A DNA stretch of 64,000 bases from Pristionchus mayeri (lineage: Eukaryota > Nematoda > Chromadorea > Rhabditida > Neodiplogasteridae): positions 1,426,001-1,490,000 of the forward strand of contig BTRK01000002.1 of the NCBI GenBank assembly GCA_036245805.1, written 5' to 3'. Numbering within the stretch: position 1 is the stretch's first letter; every line of letters begins with the position of its first letter. Below are positions 33,701 through 43,956 of the stretch, piece by piece. The notes under the pieces are model-generated. The model was given only the letters and a program-made list of their open reading frames with translations. It did not search any database and was not told the origin of the DNA. Made by a program: the position numbers and the translations under genes.

Positions 33701-36700
33701 TTTCAGCAAAATCAGCTGGTTTAAACTGCCAATGTGCCCCGATTGGAACATTGAACCATAACGCAAATCCAAAATATTAAATCATAAAACGAATTTTAAG
33801 CAGAAATACGCGCGATAAACGTTTCTGCAGGGCACAGGGTAATCAAGTTGAACGGTTCAAACAAATTAAACGCAGGAAGTGTGATTCAAAACACGTCAGA
33901 GACGCAGCGAAATGGGAAGAGGGCTAGCACAAGGAGCGAGTACTCTGTCATTGTCGCTCTCGCCCCCCTCTCTAATTCAAGCGCTTCTTTTATTTTGCAG
34001 TTTTTCATTCGCATATTTTCGTTTCTGTTCTTTTATTTATGTATTTTAATGTTGCAAACACAGAAATATATTTTTTAAAAATTGAATTACGCAATGCCAA
34101 ACATCGATTTTGAGCTCTCTTTTAAAAATTCGCGGGCTACTGTAAGAAAAGTTTGACGCTATCGTAGGTTCTAATTGCTACACACGTTTTTTCCGTGTAA
34201 GAGTCTCCGTCTTTTCACGTGATTTAAAGAAGGAGTGTCAGCAAAGTTAAATTTTTGACGCTGTCATAACCATGACCTAGACAATCATCCAACGATCATA
34301 GCGCGAGCTAAGAGGATAGGCAAAGGTCAATCGCATAGCTCAGTGGTAAAGCAGTCGCCGCGTAATCGGAAGGCTGCGGGTTCGAATCCCGCCAGTTTTT
34401 GAAAAATCTTCTAGATATTTGAATTCCCGCACGTCCCTTCCCTTCAAGCCCTCCTTGGCATTCTGCCAACTAATGATAACTCGGTTCAAAATAGAGATAC
34501 GCATTTGAAATTTTCAGAATCTCTTATGGTTGTACAAAGGTCGGTCATGGTTATGACAACGTCAAAATTTCAACTTTGCTGACAGTCCTTCATTAAACTT
34601 GGTTGGTGGATACTATTGGGGGTTAGACTAAGGTCCATCCACTTGGTTTGGGGTTGTTTTTGCGGCGATATACCGTGATTTGTAGAAACGCTCCGCGTGG
34701 CTTCTCTCCGCGCAGGATTCTTTGTAAGGGAGACGCAGGGTGCTCGGGCACGGTAGTCTTGCTGGAATTGCGATCGATTCCCATACAGAATACGGTAGGC
34801 ATCAAACATGGACAGGTCGATATTGTGGAAGAGGGCGAAGTCGGATCGAGCGACGACCAGACGAAGGGAGAAGTGGAGGGTGCCAGAGTTGTCTGAAGTC
34901 AGGATTATACTTTTTAAAATGAATTTTTAAAAAAATAAAACAAATTTTTAAAATATTGGGGAGGAATCGCGAGCAAATAGCTTATTCTTGGTTTGCGGCG
35001 GTAGGAATCAAGGTCTTTGAATCAGAATACAAATTCGCAAGTGCTCTTAGATTCTGTCGAGTAGGAAATTCGCTCGCCAATTCTCTCATATTCACATTAG
35101 GAATAGCCAAACGATGGTTCTTAGCGAATCGCTGCGTGCCTCTCCCTAGTATATTGAAAAATCAGGCGAAGAAGATAGTATTACGAATCGCTATGCGCAT
35201 CGTTTAGCCAACTCTACATGTATATTATAATTAAAAATTAAAATATATAAAAATAAAAAATAATCAGGTGGCTACCTCCGAATGTACGCAATTCCTCTTC
35301 AGTGAACTGTTTCTCCACTCCGAATACACCATTGAGATAGAGCAGATCAACTGAAGATAAACAAATCTTAATTAGATTATGGCGATTCACTTGTTTTCGA
35401 TGAAGGGTAAATATAATATGTTAAAGTTACCCAACAAGGACGAAACCGCGTGTACGAGAGAGTATGCAAAAGTGAGAGAGCTTTACGCTGATCATTTCAA
35501 GCTTTCCCTTGAGGCTATTATTGATTTTTAGCATTTTTGTATATTCATTCTATACTAAAAAAGAGACTAAGAGGTGTAGTGGTCTATTGCGCGCCCTCCC
35601 ATTCCATCCCACCCGGGTTCGATTCCCGGCATAGGTTACTGTAGGTGGATTAAGGTATTCCGGTCGAAAGTCATCCATGCCTGTGCGGCCGAGTACCTGC
35701 TTGTTTGCAAACATGTGGTGTGCTTACAGTATCTAGGATACTGTAGATCGGGTTACGATAGCCGACAAATAACAATGGAGTTACTGTAGATGATGTTGGG
35801 CATAGTACCTAAGGTCCATCGAACATCAACCCCTTCCACTATTTTGGACCATACGTCTATGCGCTCTGCCTGACAAAATGTCATGAATAGGGGGTCATGG
35901 GTGCGCGCTGCCTGACAAGCCGCCGCCAGTGCTGGGCAACTATGGTAGTGATGTATGCAAGAATATAAATTAAAAATGCTAACATTCAGTCTCTTCTTCA
36001 TCTCCCTGCAGCAGATAGAGGTACACTTCCATCACACGGGCCCTTTTCCTCACCGGGAAATTCAGATCAGAGAACCCTGCAATATACACATGTGTTTAAA
36101 ATAACAACATCAAATATGTTCGATGTAATAAATCGAGACAACTCCATCAATGTATGAAATAGTGAGGTGAAGGAAGAGGGGAGGCAGCCACTCGGGAGTG
36201 GATCAATTATCCAAAAATGTGGCAATCTGGGCATTCTTACCATTTCTGCCCGTCTCTCCCGCCTTCGGTCCGAGATTCTCCATGCTGAGAACGAACGAGT
36301 CGCCTACAAGAGAAGGATCTATCAGAGGTCATAGGATCAAAGATTAAATATCACAGATCACAGATCAACTCGCACTTCTTCCGAGTCAGTCGCAGGGCGT
36401 ATCCCCAGAGGAAGTGGTCGTGGTAGAGGGGCACGGCGTCGCTCTCCACGAACTGTCCCTCCTCACTCAGCTGCTGCAATGTCATAGGTAAAAGTGCACT
36501 TCTTCGGTTTCTGGCCGCGCCTCTTTCATTTCCCATCCCTGCCCACCACTGAGGGGTTGAGCGGCAGAAAATCAATACCGAGCAATGACTGTAGATGCGG
36601 GAGAGGGGGGGGGGGGAAGCGAACCTCAAAATCGATGGGAAGGGCGAGTTTGGCAGTGAAACCGAGGCACTGCTGGTAGTTGTCGTTCTCACAGCTGCCC

Positions 36701-37539
36701 AGTGAGACTCCACGGGGATGAACGGGTGCGTAAGCTGAAGAGATAAAATATCATCTCTCTCTCTATCTCTCTCTCTTGTTTTTCTCTCTCTGTGTCACTC
36801 ACGCTTGCAATCCTCCAGCGAGCAGGTCGGGTAGGCTTCGATGCCAAAGATCAGTGATGAAAGACCAACGAATATTACTCACACTGACTAGTCCACTGCT
36901 TCGAAATGTCACGCAACCGACATCTGAAAATGGGAAAATGAAATTCGGGAACGTCATCAATGTCAATGTATCACTAATTTTCTGTAATGATCATAATAAA
37001 GGCCTTTGTCTTCTAAGGCCTTACCCGCGAATTCCCTGTTCAGTGGGTCGTCGATGGGTTTGCCTCTCGACTAGTCGTTTGTAGTAGAAAGGCTCGCCCT
37101 CAGCCTTGTAGTAAACGGGCTTCTGGAAGTTACGGTAATCTCTGCGAAGGAAACCTTTTGAGTTCGGACAGAGATAAAGAACTGTCTAAGGAACACGGGG
37201 ATGCTTAAGGTACACTAGGATGCTCTAGGCATACTTGGATGCTTAAGAACAAAGGGTTCCCACCATTTGTGCCGACGGAGGGGTGGAGTAGAGAGGCGAG
37301 AGAGAGGCGAGACGACCTCTTTGGAGGAGGGAAACGAGTGGAAATGAAGAGACGAGAGAGAGAGATGATGATGAATTGGATCGACTTTGTTTGGATGCAA
37401 ATGATTTCCCCATTTGAAACGTATTCCAACAATGTTGTTGCAACACTCACATCCACCGTTGAGTTTGATCGAGATAGCGGGGAAACTTTGGTATCAAAAT
37501 TGCGTCGACCGGCAGTTCATGAATGTTTTCCACCAAACC
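30744..37539 (-). CDS. large multi-exon gene of unknown function (16 exons found, 5' end missing)
   Basis: Exons in coding order: 37539-37451, 37141-37025, 36923-36883, 36835-36803, 36734-36625, 36473-36362, 36303-36241, 36076-35984, 35350-35276, 34892-34810, 33426-33278, 33184-33125, 31946-31836, 31581-31513, 31295-31149, 30815-30744 (stop TGA). Phases agree at every junction. The product, over 500 residues, has conserved-looking stretches: VYYKAEGEPFYYKRLV, HPRGVSLGSCENDNYQQCLG, SGTLHFSLRLVVARSDFALF, RPCISCIHETKTIYNV, AIRIAYGAEVPLPDIRCNNN and LDVCWSGHILDVTWAPPDG. Many spaced Cys suggest a secreted or luminal protein, but no signal peptide was found because the start is missing. I recognise no family. 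Large introns hold MITEs, a hAT-like palindrome and tRNA-like pieces. One splice acceptor appears to lie in a MITE terminus (33426). Confidence 0.65.
30993..31027. repeat. solo terminus related to the CAGTCGCGCC Tc1-like family
   Basis: TATAGTCGCGCCGGAAAGTC, then ATCGGATAC, resembles TACAGTCGCGCCCATAAGTC plus ACCGGACAC at 28600. No partner terminus nearby. Lies in the last intron of the unknown gene. Confidence 0.5.
32026..32159. repeat. MITE, CTAGGTCGGATGAGAAC family (diverged, longer)
   Basis: GTAGGTCGGATGAGAACCAC faces GGTTCTCATCTGC...ATTCGACCTA. The centre is 70-80 bp and AT-rich, unlike the shorter copies. Confidence 0.6.
32202..33050. mobile_element. hAT-like palindromic element (TIR TAGTGTTGTGCAAATGAAC)
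   Basis: TAGTGTTGTGCAAATGAACA at the left is exactly mirrored by TGTTCATTTGCACAACACTA at the right. Similarity continues inward for ~200 bp on each side (GTGAACTAGTTCAC, CCCCTCCCCTCGCGG). The terminal TAGTGTTG fits hAT-type ends; flanking 8-mers (ACATGATG and ATCGGATG) agree only partly. No coding capacity. Within an intron of the unknown gene. Confidence 0.75.
33426..33507. repeat. MITE, CTAGGTCGGATGAGAAC family, at a splice acceptor
   Basis: CTAGGTCGGATGCGAACTAA faces CATAGTTCTCATCGGACCTA. On the minus strand its terminal CTAG provides the AG directly before exon sequence coding AISELAIQG. Confidence 0.75.
34329..34400 (+). other. tRNA-like sequence (SINE head or tRNA pseudogene)
   Basis: TAGCTCAGTGGTAAAGC (D-arm, A box) and GCGGGTTCGAATCCCGC (T-arm, B box) are both intact at tRNA-like spacing. 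The 7-base ends do not pair (AATCGCA against CAGTTTT) and the anticodon stem is irregular, so it is not called a functional tRNA. Confidence 0.5.
35565..35638 (+). other. tRNA-like sequence (degenerate)
   Basis: GGTGTAGTGGTCTATTGCGC and CCGGGTTCGATTCCCGG match A and B boxes. The acceptor stem does not form. Possibly the head of a tRNA-derived SINE; the ~300 bp following contain a repeat shared with 52440-52515. Confidence 0.4.
35868..35950. repeat. dispersed repeat (also at 52440-52515)
   Basis: ATGAATAGGGGGTCATGG and GCCAGTGCTGGGCAACTATGG correspond to ATAAATAGGGGGTTATGG and GCCAGTGTTGGGCAACTATGG at 52440-52515. Confidence 0.65.
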
Positions 37540-37693
37540 CTGATATATTACGAGCAGGTCAAATGCGGCTATGATAAAAGAAGAAATCGTTTTAGCAAAA
37601 GCAAGACAAAGATCTCAGAGGAGGAGTAGCTTACACTTCCTATCACATACAGACCGATACGTACAGATACACTGAATCATCAGCCAAAAGCAC

Positions 37694-37738
37694 AAGGCAA
37701 TGTGGTGAACTAGTCTTCTCAATTCACCACATTGCCTT
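37694..37738. repeat. perfect short hairpin
   Basis: AAGGCAATGTGGTGAA and TTCACCACATTGCCTT form a 16-bp stem with a 13-base loop. No promoter or gene end is tied to it; may be a tiny MITE. Confidence 0.7.
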
Positions 37739-38295
37739 AAGAGCTCGCGAAACGATTCGGCGCTTCGTTCCCTACACTTTTCGAAGCTTAGACTGAAGTT
37801 TGTGAAATTAAAAGATGACGGATCAAATTTTATATTTGTTTGCTTAAACATTTCCAGAACTATCCCATATTCTTATCGTTCTTTCGTACTTACAGTAGCT
37901 TACAAAAGTTTAGACCCAAAATGCGAATTGCTTTAACTTCTTTCAAAATTGAGGTAGAGACAAAAATTGGCAAAAGTACTTGAGAAGCAATCAAGTGTTG
38001 AAATGAAACCTGAAATTCATGTCAGAATAGGCATAGTGAAAACTTCCCACAAATATATCATTGCAATTTACATACTTTCACTGGCACAATATCTCGTTAT
38101 TCAAAAATTCGAATTCACTACTCCTGTCCTCCACTAACTCTGGGCACGGATTGGGCACGGATTTTGCCGATACAGTGGATACGGGCAATTTTGGAATTCG
38201 CAACTTCTATCCCTCGCACCTAGGTGTAGGTCAAATTGGGACCCGCGTTTTAATACAGAGCCGGAGGCTTGTACGAGAGTTCGCGAACTCAACAT

Positions 38296-38430
38296 CTCCA
38301 AAGTCGTTTTAACAAACCATGCAGCTATTTGGAGATTGCTGTTGAAAAAAAATCAAAGATGTGATACCAAATTTGAATTCCCGCAATTCCATATCTCTGT
38401 TCCCAGTAGATAGGGACTCGAAATTTGTAA
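38296..38430. repeat. dispersed repeat, second copy of the 28104-28262 family
   Basis: TCTCCAAAGTCGTTTTAACA, AAACCATGCAGCTATTT, CAAATTTGAATTCCCGCAAT and CCCAGTAGATAG in the same order as at 28125-28262. Confidence 0.65.
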
Positions 38431-38956
38431 AATGGCGTGACGAAATGACGAAAAGACGAAAAAAAAAATGACGAGCCGAGCAGAAAAAGGAATAATGAAA
38501 TGGACACAATGGTCTCTCTCTCTCCCCTCCCCTGGACAAAGGGGATAGAGAAATGAGGGGAGAGGAAAAGGGCGATGGGCCGCCGAGATCAGAGATCACA
38601 TGGGACATATGCAGATCTGAATACACAGATCGATAGCCCTTGACGAAAGGAGCCAGTAGCCAAAAATAGCCAAAAAATATGCACTTTGAAGGGGTGAAAA
38701 GCCATCTCTCAAAGTCACCTGATGCAACTCTCCCCGACTCCCCGCACCACTTTCGTTAGGGGGGCAACTCTGCGGTACTGTACTACTGTCGCTATGTCCG
38801 GGCGACTCTTCCCCTGCCGCCGATTGAGATCAAGGTATCATAGTTCTCATAGCGCTTCCTTTTTTTTGAAAACAAAAATAAATCAATGTTTCCTTTTCAA
38901 TTATAAAAAAATGTTTTAGAATCTGCATGATTAATGAAGAGTTTTCAGGAGGAGGA

Positions 38957-39989
38957 ATATCACGCCTTTCACGAGAGAATCGAGCTAGAATCTCAATTTT
39001 TGGGAATGGAAGGAAAATCGTGAAATCGGTTCTGACCAGTTTTGGGCACCTTGAGGCATGCCTGACCGTCCCCCAAAGTCATATATTGCATAACTCATTT
39101 TGAAGCTCGCAGCACCGGGTCGGTGATCGGCACCTCCTCCTTTCGCAGCGATTATCTCGATTCCCGTCTAACAATATCAAAATTTGATCTCTGAGTGACC
39201 CCCACTAATTTTTCGAGCTCTATCGATCTGTACAAACCGTTTCTCCTGAATGTCAATTCTAATCATGCTACAATCATAGCCAAATTTTTCGAAAATGTAG
39301 GCAAAGGAGCAGCTCAAATTTTCACAGTGCATGCAGCGCATCCAGAGCTCTAGAATGAATGGCTTGCGCCGAAAATACGATCTCATTGGTGTGACTTATG
39401 CCCATTTTAGTTTTCCTTATCATTTGAACTTTATTTTCAACAGAAAAATTAAGTGAAAACGATCATTCTTGGCCGCGCTCTCAGAGGTGAGCGGTGTGCG
39501 GGTTAATAATTACGTTGAAAATAAAGTTCAAATGATAAGGAAAACTAAAAAGGGTATAAGTCACACCAATGAGATCGTATTTTCGGCGTAAGCCATTCAT
39601 TCTAGAGCTCGTGATGCGCTGCATGCACTGTGAAAATTTGAGCTGCTCCTTTGCCTACATTTTCGAAAAATTTGGCTATGATTGTAGCATGATTAGAATT
39701 GACATTCAGGAGAAACGGTTTGTACGGATCGATAGAGCTCGAAAAATTAGTGGGGGTCACTCAGAGAACAAATTTCGATTATCTTGGACGGGAAACGAGA
39801 TAATCGCCGTGGAAGGAGGAGGTTCCGATCACTGTCCCGGTGCTGCGAGCTTCAAAATGAGTTATGCAAAATATGACTTTGGGGGACGGTCAGGTATGCC
39901 TCAAGGTGCCCAAAACTGGTCAGAACCGATTTCACGATTTTCCTTCTATTCCCTCTCTCAGCTCGAATCTCTCGTGAGAGGCGTGATAT
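38957..39989. mobile_element. 1.03-kb palindrome (~490-bp arms)
   Basis: From ATATCACGCCTTTCACGAGA on, the left arm is mirrored by the right arm ending GAGGCGTGATAT. Arms meet near 39440-39515, leaving only ~70 bases of loop. Both arms therefore encode the same peptide start (MRSYFRRKPFILEL) on opposite strands, which is not a gene. No short terminal repeat or target duplication was identified. Either a large fold-back element or an inverted duplication. Confidence 0.85.
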
Positions 39990-40321
39990 CTACAGAGATA
40001 GATTCACACGCTGTGCGAGAGAAAAAAATCCCATTGACCCACAAACGGTTCCTCTTTTGCTATTTTACTCGCGATAAATGGCATATTGAATCATTTTGTG
40101 ACAACATAGCAAATGTTACCTTTATCTTGTCTCGGATATTGCAGAAATACAGTTGATTGTGTTATCCGCAATAACATTAAATAATGATAGGCGGTAGTAC
40201 CGATGTTCATTTGACAGACTATGAATTCTTACGTGTGTACATATTACAAATATTGTGAAAGATGAATCGATGTGCATTTATTGTCAATTGAACGAGATCT
40301 CTTATGAAATCCAAGATGGTC

Positions 40322-42264
40322 TTATTCCTCTCTGAGGATGTCGGCGAGTGTGTAGCACTCTGCTTCATTCAATTGTGCCCTCTGCGCCCACTCCTCGATA
40401 TCCTCATGCTCCTGAAGTCTCCTCTTTTTTGTTTTGAAATAATCCACTCGCTGACTCCCATCTCTCGGATTATCTTCTTCAGTCGTTTCTTCACCTCGTC
40501 ACACTCAGGCGTGGGCTCGAAGACGTTCCAATGGAGAGCCTACGAGATTGTTTAGATGATATCTGATCACTTCCTTTCATAAATATACAAAATAATTAGG
40601 ATATTATGAAATTGATCAGTTTTAGTTGCACAGGACGAACCTTGACGAGTATTGCCAGTAGACGGGGCGAGTTCACATTGGGTTCCCCCAGCAGAGTCAG
40701 GTTGCCGGCCTGAGAACAGATCATTCAAAATGTGTATCATTCAAAATATAAATGGTTTAAATTGAATGATACCTCGATCATGTCAGCCAGGAATCCGTAG
40801 ACGAACTCTCCTTCTCTTCTTTCCTCTCTGAGGGGCAGCAGATCGAGAAGCTTCGAGAGTATCTAGGAACAATGGTTGTCATTTTTTAATAGTCAGCTCA
40901 CAGTCGGGGCTGTTTCATTTTAGAACTCGTTGTTTTTGAGTTCCGTGATGAATTTGGAACGCTTCATTTTTCACCCTCTTTAGAGTTCTAAAAACAGGTA
41001 AAAACATGTACAAAAGGTAAAAATACGGTTAAAAAAGGGTATTATTAAGGTAAAGTCCACTCACATTCGCGTATCTCTCTCTGCCGATTGATTCTCGGCA
41101 ATTGCTGAGAATCTTGCAGATGCTCGCGATTCCGGTGTCAGTCGCTGCACTGAACTGAGCCGTTCTTGCATCGGGACGGGAGCACATTTCACAGAGAGAC
41201 TCGAGGGATTGAACCGCCAGTCCCTTCCACTCTGCCCGGCCTTTTCTCTATAAATGGAGTTCAGCAAAGTGGACAGAAGGTCAGGAAATGCGACACAATA
41301 ACGCAAAGTCTAAATTAACGTCCATTAACTCACGGCCATGACTTCGAAAACCTCCGCTGCGCAGAGGCGCACGTGAGGGCTAGGGTCACTGAGTGATTGG
41401 AAGAGAAGATCAACTGTGTGTGGACGGTAATGAAGAGCCAGCTGAAAGGTTCGCTTTTCCTCTTTGTATGTGACTTTTAATTCATACATCGGGAGCGCAT
41501 TGGATGAGGGATGCGACGATGTGAACTCCCCAATCTTTGTCAATGGAAGAATCGATCATGGGGAACACGAGAGGGATGACAGGATGGAGATACGGAGAGG
41601 CGGAAGTCCACTTCACCTAAACAATGTCGCATAATTTTGTTGTACAAAGCAGCCGGATAAGTACTTTTTTAGCTCACATCAAAGAGAGTTCCAATGAGAT
41701 CCGCGATTTGTTCAAGCATTCTGCTGTCTTCTCCCCTCCCAATTGGGAGTTCTCTTATTCTCTTCTCTTCTTCCAATTGCTCCTTTATCAGCACTATAAT
41801 CTCTTTCATCTCATCCACAGTCACTCCCTTAATTATTACCATTTGGGGGAGCCTGAATGAATTCGTGTTATAAAATTAGGCCAGGTGTAACGCAAAGCTC
41901 AGAGATCAAAGATCAAAACCATATGTCTAACCAAACGTAAACTAATCATATGTATACGATAGTTCAATGATCAAAGGCCAACTGACCTCGCCTCCTACAA
42001 TTCCAATGCACGATTGAACAGCTTGGATGCAGACTCTAACAACATCCCTTCTCTTGTCTTCCTTGATGAGTCTCCTGAGTGTCTTCCAGTATTCCTTCCA
42101 CACAACTCTCATCGCCTCGATTCCTTTCGGCTGCAGAATCGATAGTACAGCAGACAAGGGTGCAGCTGCTGCTTGAGTCATTTCGATTCCCTCGATTCCG
42201 TCCGATAACTGGAGAGTCGACAGAAGTGCAGAGGAGATCTCATCGGAGTGAGGTGCGAATATCT
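40322..42264 (-). CDS. importin-5-like karyopherin beta, C-terminal third only
   Basis: Nine in-phase exons: 42264-41987, 41827-41678, 41616-41488, 41441-41334, 41247-41065, 40862-40773, 40709-40641, 40539-40456, 40411-40322 (stop TAA). About 390 residues of helical HEAT-repeat sequence. LLDLLPLREERREGEFVYGF and then LADMIEAGNLTLLGEPNVNS, PRLLAI align in order with the importin-5/Kap121 segment around 'VYGFLCDLIE...NLP..'. PSPHVRLCAAEVFEVMA and GLAVQSLESLCEMC are typical HEAT helices. Family members carry ribosomal proteins and histones into the nucleus with Ran-GTP; the N-terminal Ran- and cargo-binding part is not found here. Exon 1 begins out of phase 0, so upstream exons existed. The 1.57-kb TTAA element and a retrotransposon lie directly upstream. 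Either a very long intron or a 5'-truncated gene copy. Confidence 0.7.
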
Positions 42265-42359
42265 CTGCAATCGATATCATTAAGACAAAAATGGACGGAG
42301 TTATCCAACGACATGCATACATCTTATTTCTTGATGTACTAAGAACATTTAAGATTTAA

Positions 42360-43927
42360 GAGACCCTCCACGAGAGAACGTAACAACTGTGCAGGGGTCC
42401 ACGGATGGCGAAAAATTCGATAATTTCCAAACTTTTTTTCTGAAGTATAGGTACCGAGTGCTGATTGACGGCCGCTATGGCTAAGGTCTGAGGTCGATTT
42501 TGAAAAAAAGTTAAAGATACCCCCAGTTTTGGGGGTCGAAAAAGTTGATATCCCAGAATGATACGGCAAATACATAACCTGGTGTATTTTCACTCGTAGA
42601 AAATGACTTTGATAGTTAAAACTCGAAAAATTGCGAAACATAAAAGTTAACCTAAAAAAACCGATTTTTCGACAACATTTTGGAAGATCGAAAAAAATAG
42701 AAAAAATTCGGAGTGTTCTCACTATGATTTTCGAAATCTACGCGAAAAACTATACTATACATGAATTTTTCAGATTTTTAAAAAAGTGCACTTTTTGGGA
42801 AAGTTGACCGAAAATGCGCCAAAGTCGCCCAAATGAGGTAAAGCGCGTCGCGTAATTCTGAATATTCTGTCACTGTAAGCATCAATTGGCCGAAAAACAA
42901 TTCTAACTAAGCAATAGCAACATTTTTGTTGTAATTTAACCTCGAAACCCCGAAAAATAACTAAAATTTAAAAATTCATTTTTCGGTCCCTGGTTGTGAG
43001 GCCAAAAACGAAACATTCTCAGAATGAACTGGATTAATTATTTTCTTGGGTATTTCGACCCGTAGAATACGAATTTTCATATATCTTTCAACCAAAACGA
43101 GAATTAAAGTTTTTGGGCATGCAAATTCGTGATTTTTGGCCGAAATCCATGCTTTTCTGAGACATTAACAGCTAAAAGTGTCTTGGGAAGCGGAATTTGG
43201 AATATTTTCTGATACAACTGATTGATATTAGCCTGATAATCTTTGATTTTGAAGTGCTTATGCATCAACATTCTGGGGAAAAAAATTCCAAAAATTCGTA
43301 CCAATGGGTTAGGCATGAAATTTCAGGATTTTCAGAATTCATTTTTCAAATGTTCCCCGTCCCTCAGAAGACGGAACATGTTATGATAATACAAACAAAC
43401 CCATTTTCAGGCTAATGGATGCAGTTAAGAGTGCAATATTCAGAATTACGTGACTCACTGTGCCGCATTTGGGCCATTTTGGCGCAATTTCGGTCAACTT
43501 TCCCAAAAAGTTCACTTTTTTAAAAATCTGAAAAATTCATGTCTAGTATAGCTTTCGCGTAGATTTCGAAAATCATAGTGAGAACACTCCGAAATTTGTC
43601 TATTTTTTTCGATCTTCCAAAATGTTGTCGAAAAATCGGTTTTTTGAGGTTAACTTTTTTGTTTCGCAATTTTTCGAGTTTTAACTATCAAAGTCATTTT
43701 CTACGAGTGAAAATACACCAGGCTATATATTTGCCGTATCATTCTGGATATCAACTTTTTCGACCCCCAAAACTGGGGGTATCTTTAACTTTTTCAAAAT
43801 CGACCTCAGACCTTAGCCATAGCAGCCGTCAACCAGCACTTGGTACCTGCACTTCAGAAAAAAAGTTTGGAAGTTATCGAATTTTTCGTCATCCGTGGAC
43901 CTGTTACGTTCTCTCGTGGAGGGTCTC
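42360..43927. mobile_element. TTAA-flanked 1.57-kb palindromic element (piggyBac or Kolobok type)
   Basis: Begins GAGACCCTCCACGAGAGAAC and ends with the exact inverse; TTAA at 42356-42359 and 43928-43931. Arms of ~500 bp are highly similar (CCCCAGTTTTGGGGGTC is shared), with weaker symmetry further in. No transposase seen. TTAA target use points to piggyBac or Kolobok; the GAG start fits Kolobok somewhat better, which is inference. Confidence 0.85.
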
Positions 43928-43931
43928 TTAA

Positions 43932-43956
43932 GAGACCCTCCACCAGAGAACGTAAC
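43932..43956. repeat. isolated terminus of the same TTAA family
   Basis: Directly after the shared TTAA comes GAGACCCTCCACCAGAGAAC then GTAAC, a second TIR start in the outward direction, followed at once by retrotransposon sequence. Confidence 0.75.

Noticed and set aside
34329..34400. Functional tRNA gene
   Set aside because: A and B boxes are good but the acceptor stem does not pair and the anticodon stem is irregular.
39569..40156. 195-codon plus-strand frame
   Set aside because: It lies mostly in the right arm of a 1-kb palindrome and its start is mirrored on the minus strand of the left arm; no domain is seen.
42339..43931. Similar peptides of 117-127 codons on opposite strands
   Set aside because: They come from the two arms of the TTAA palindromic element.
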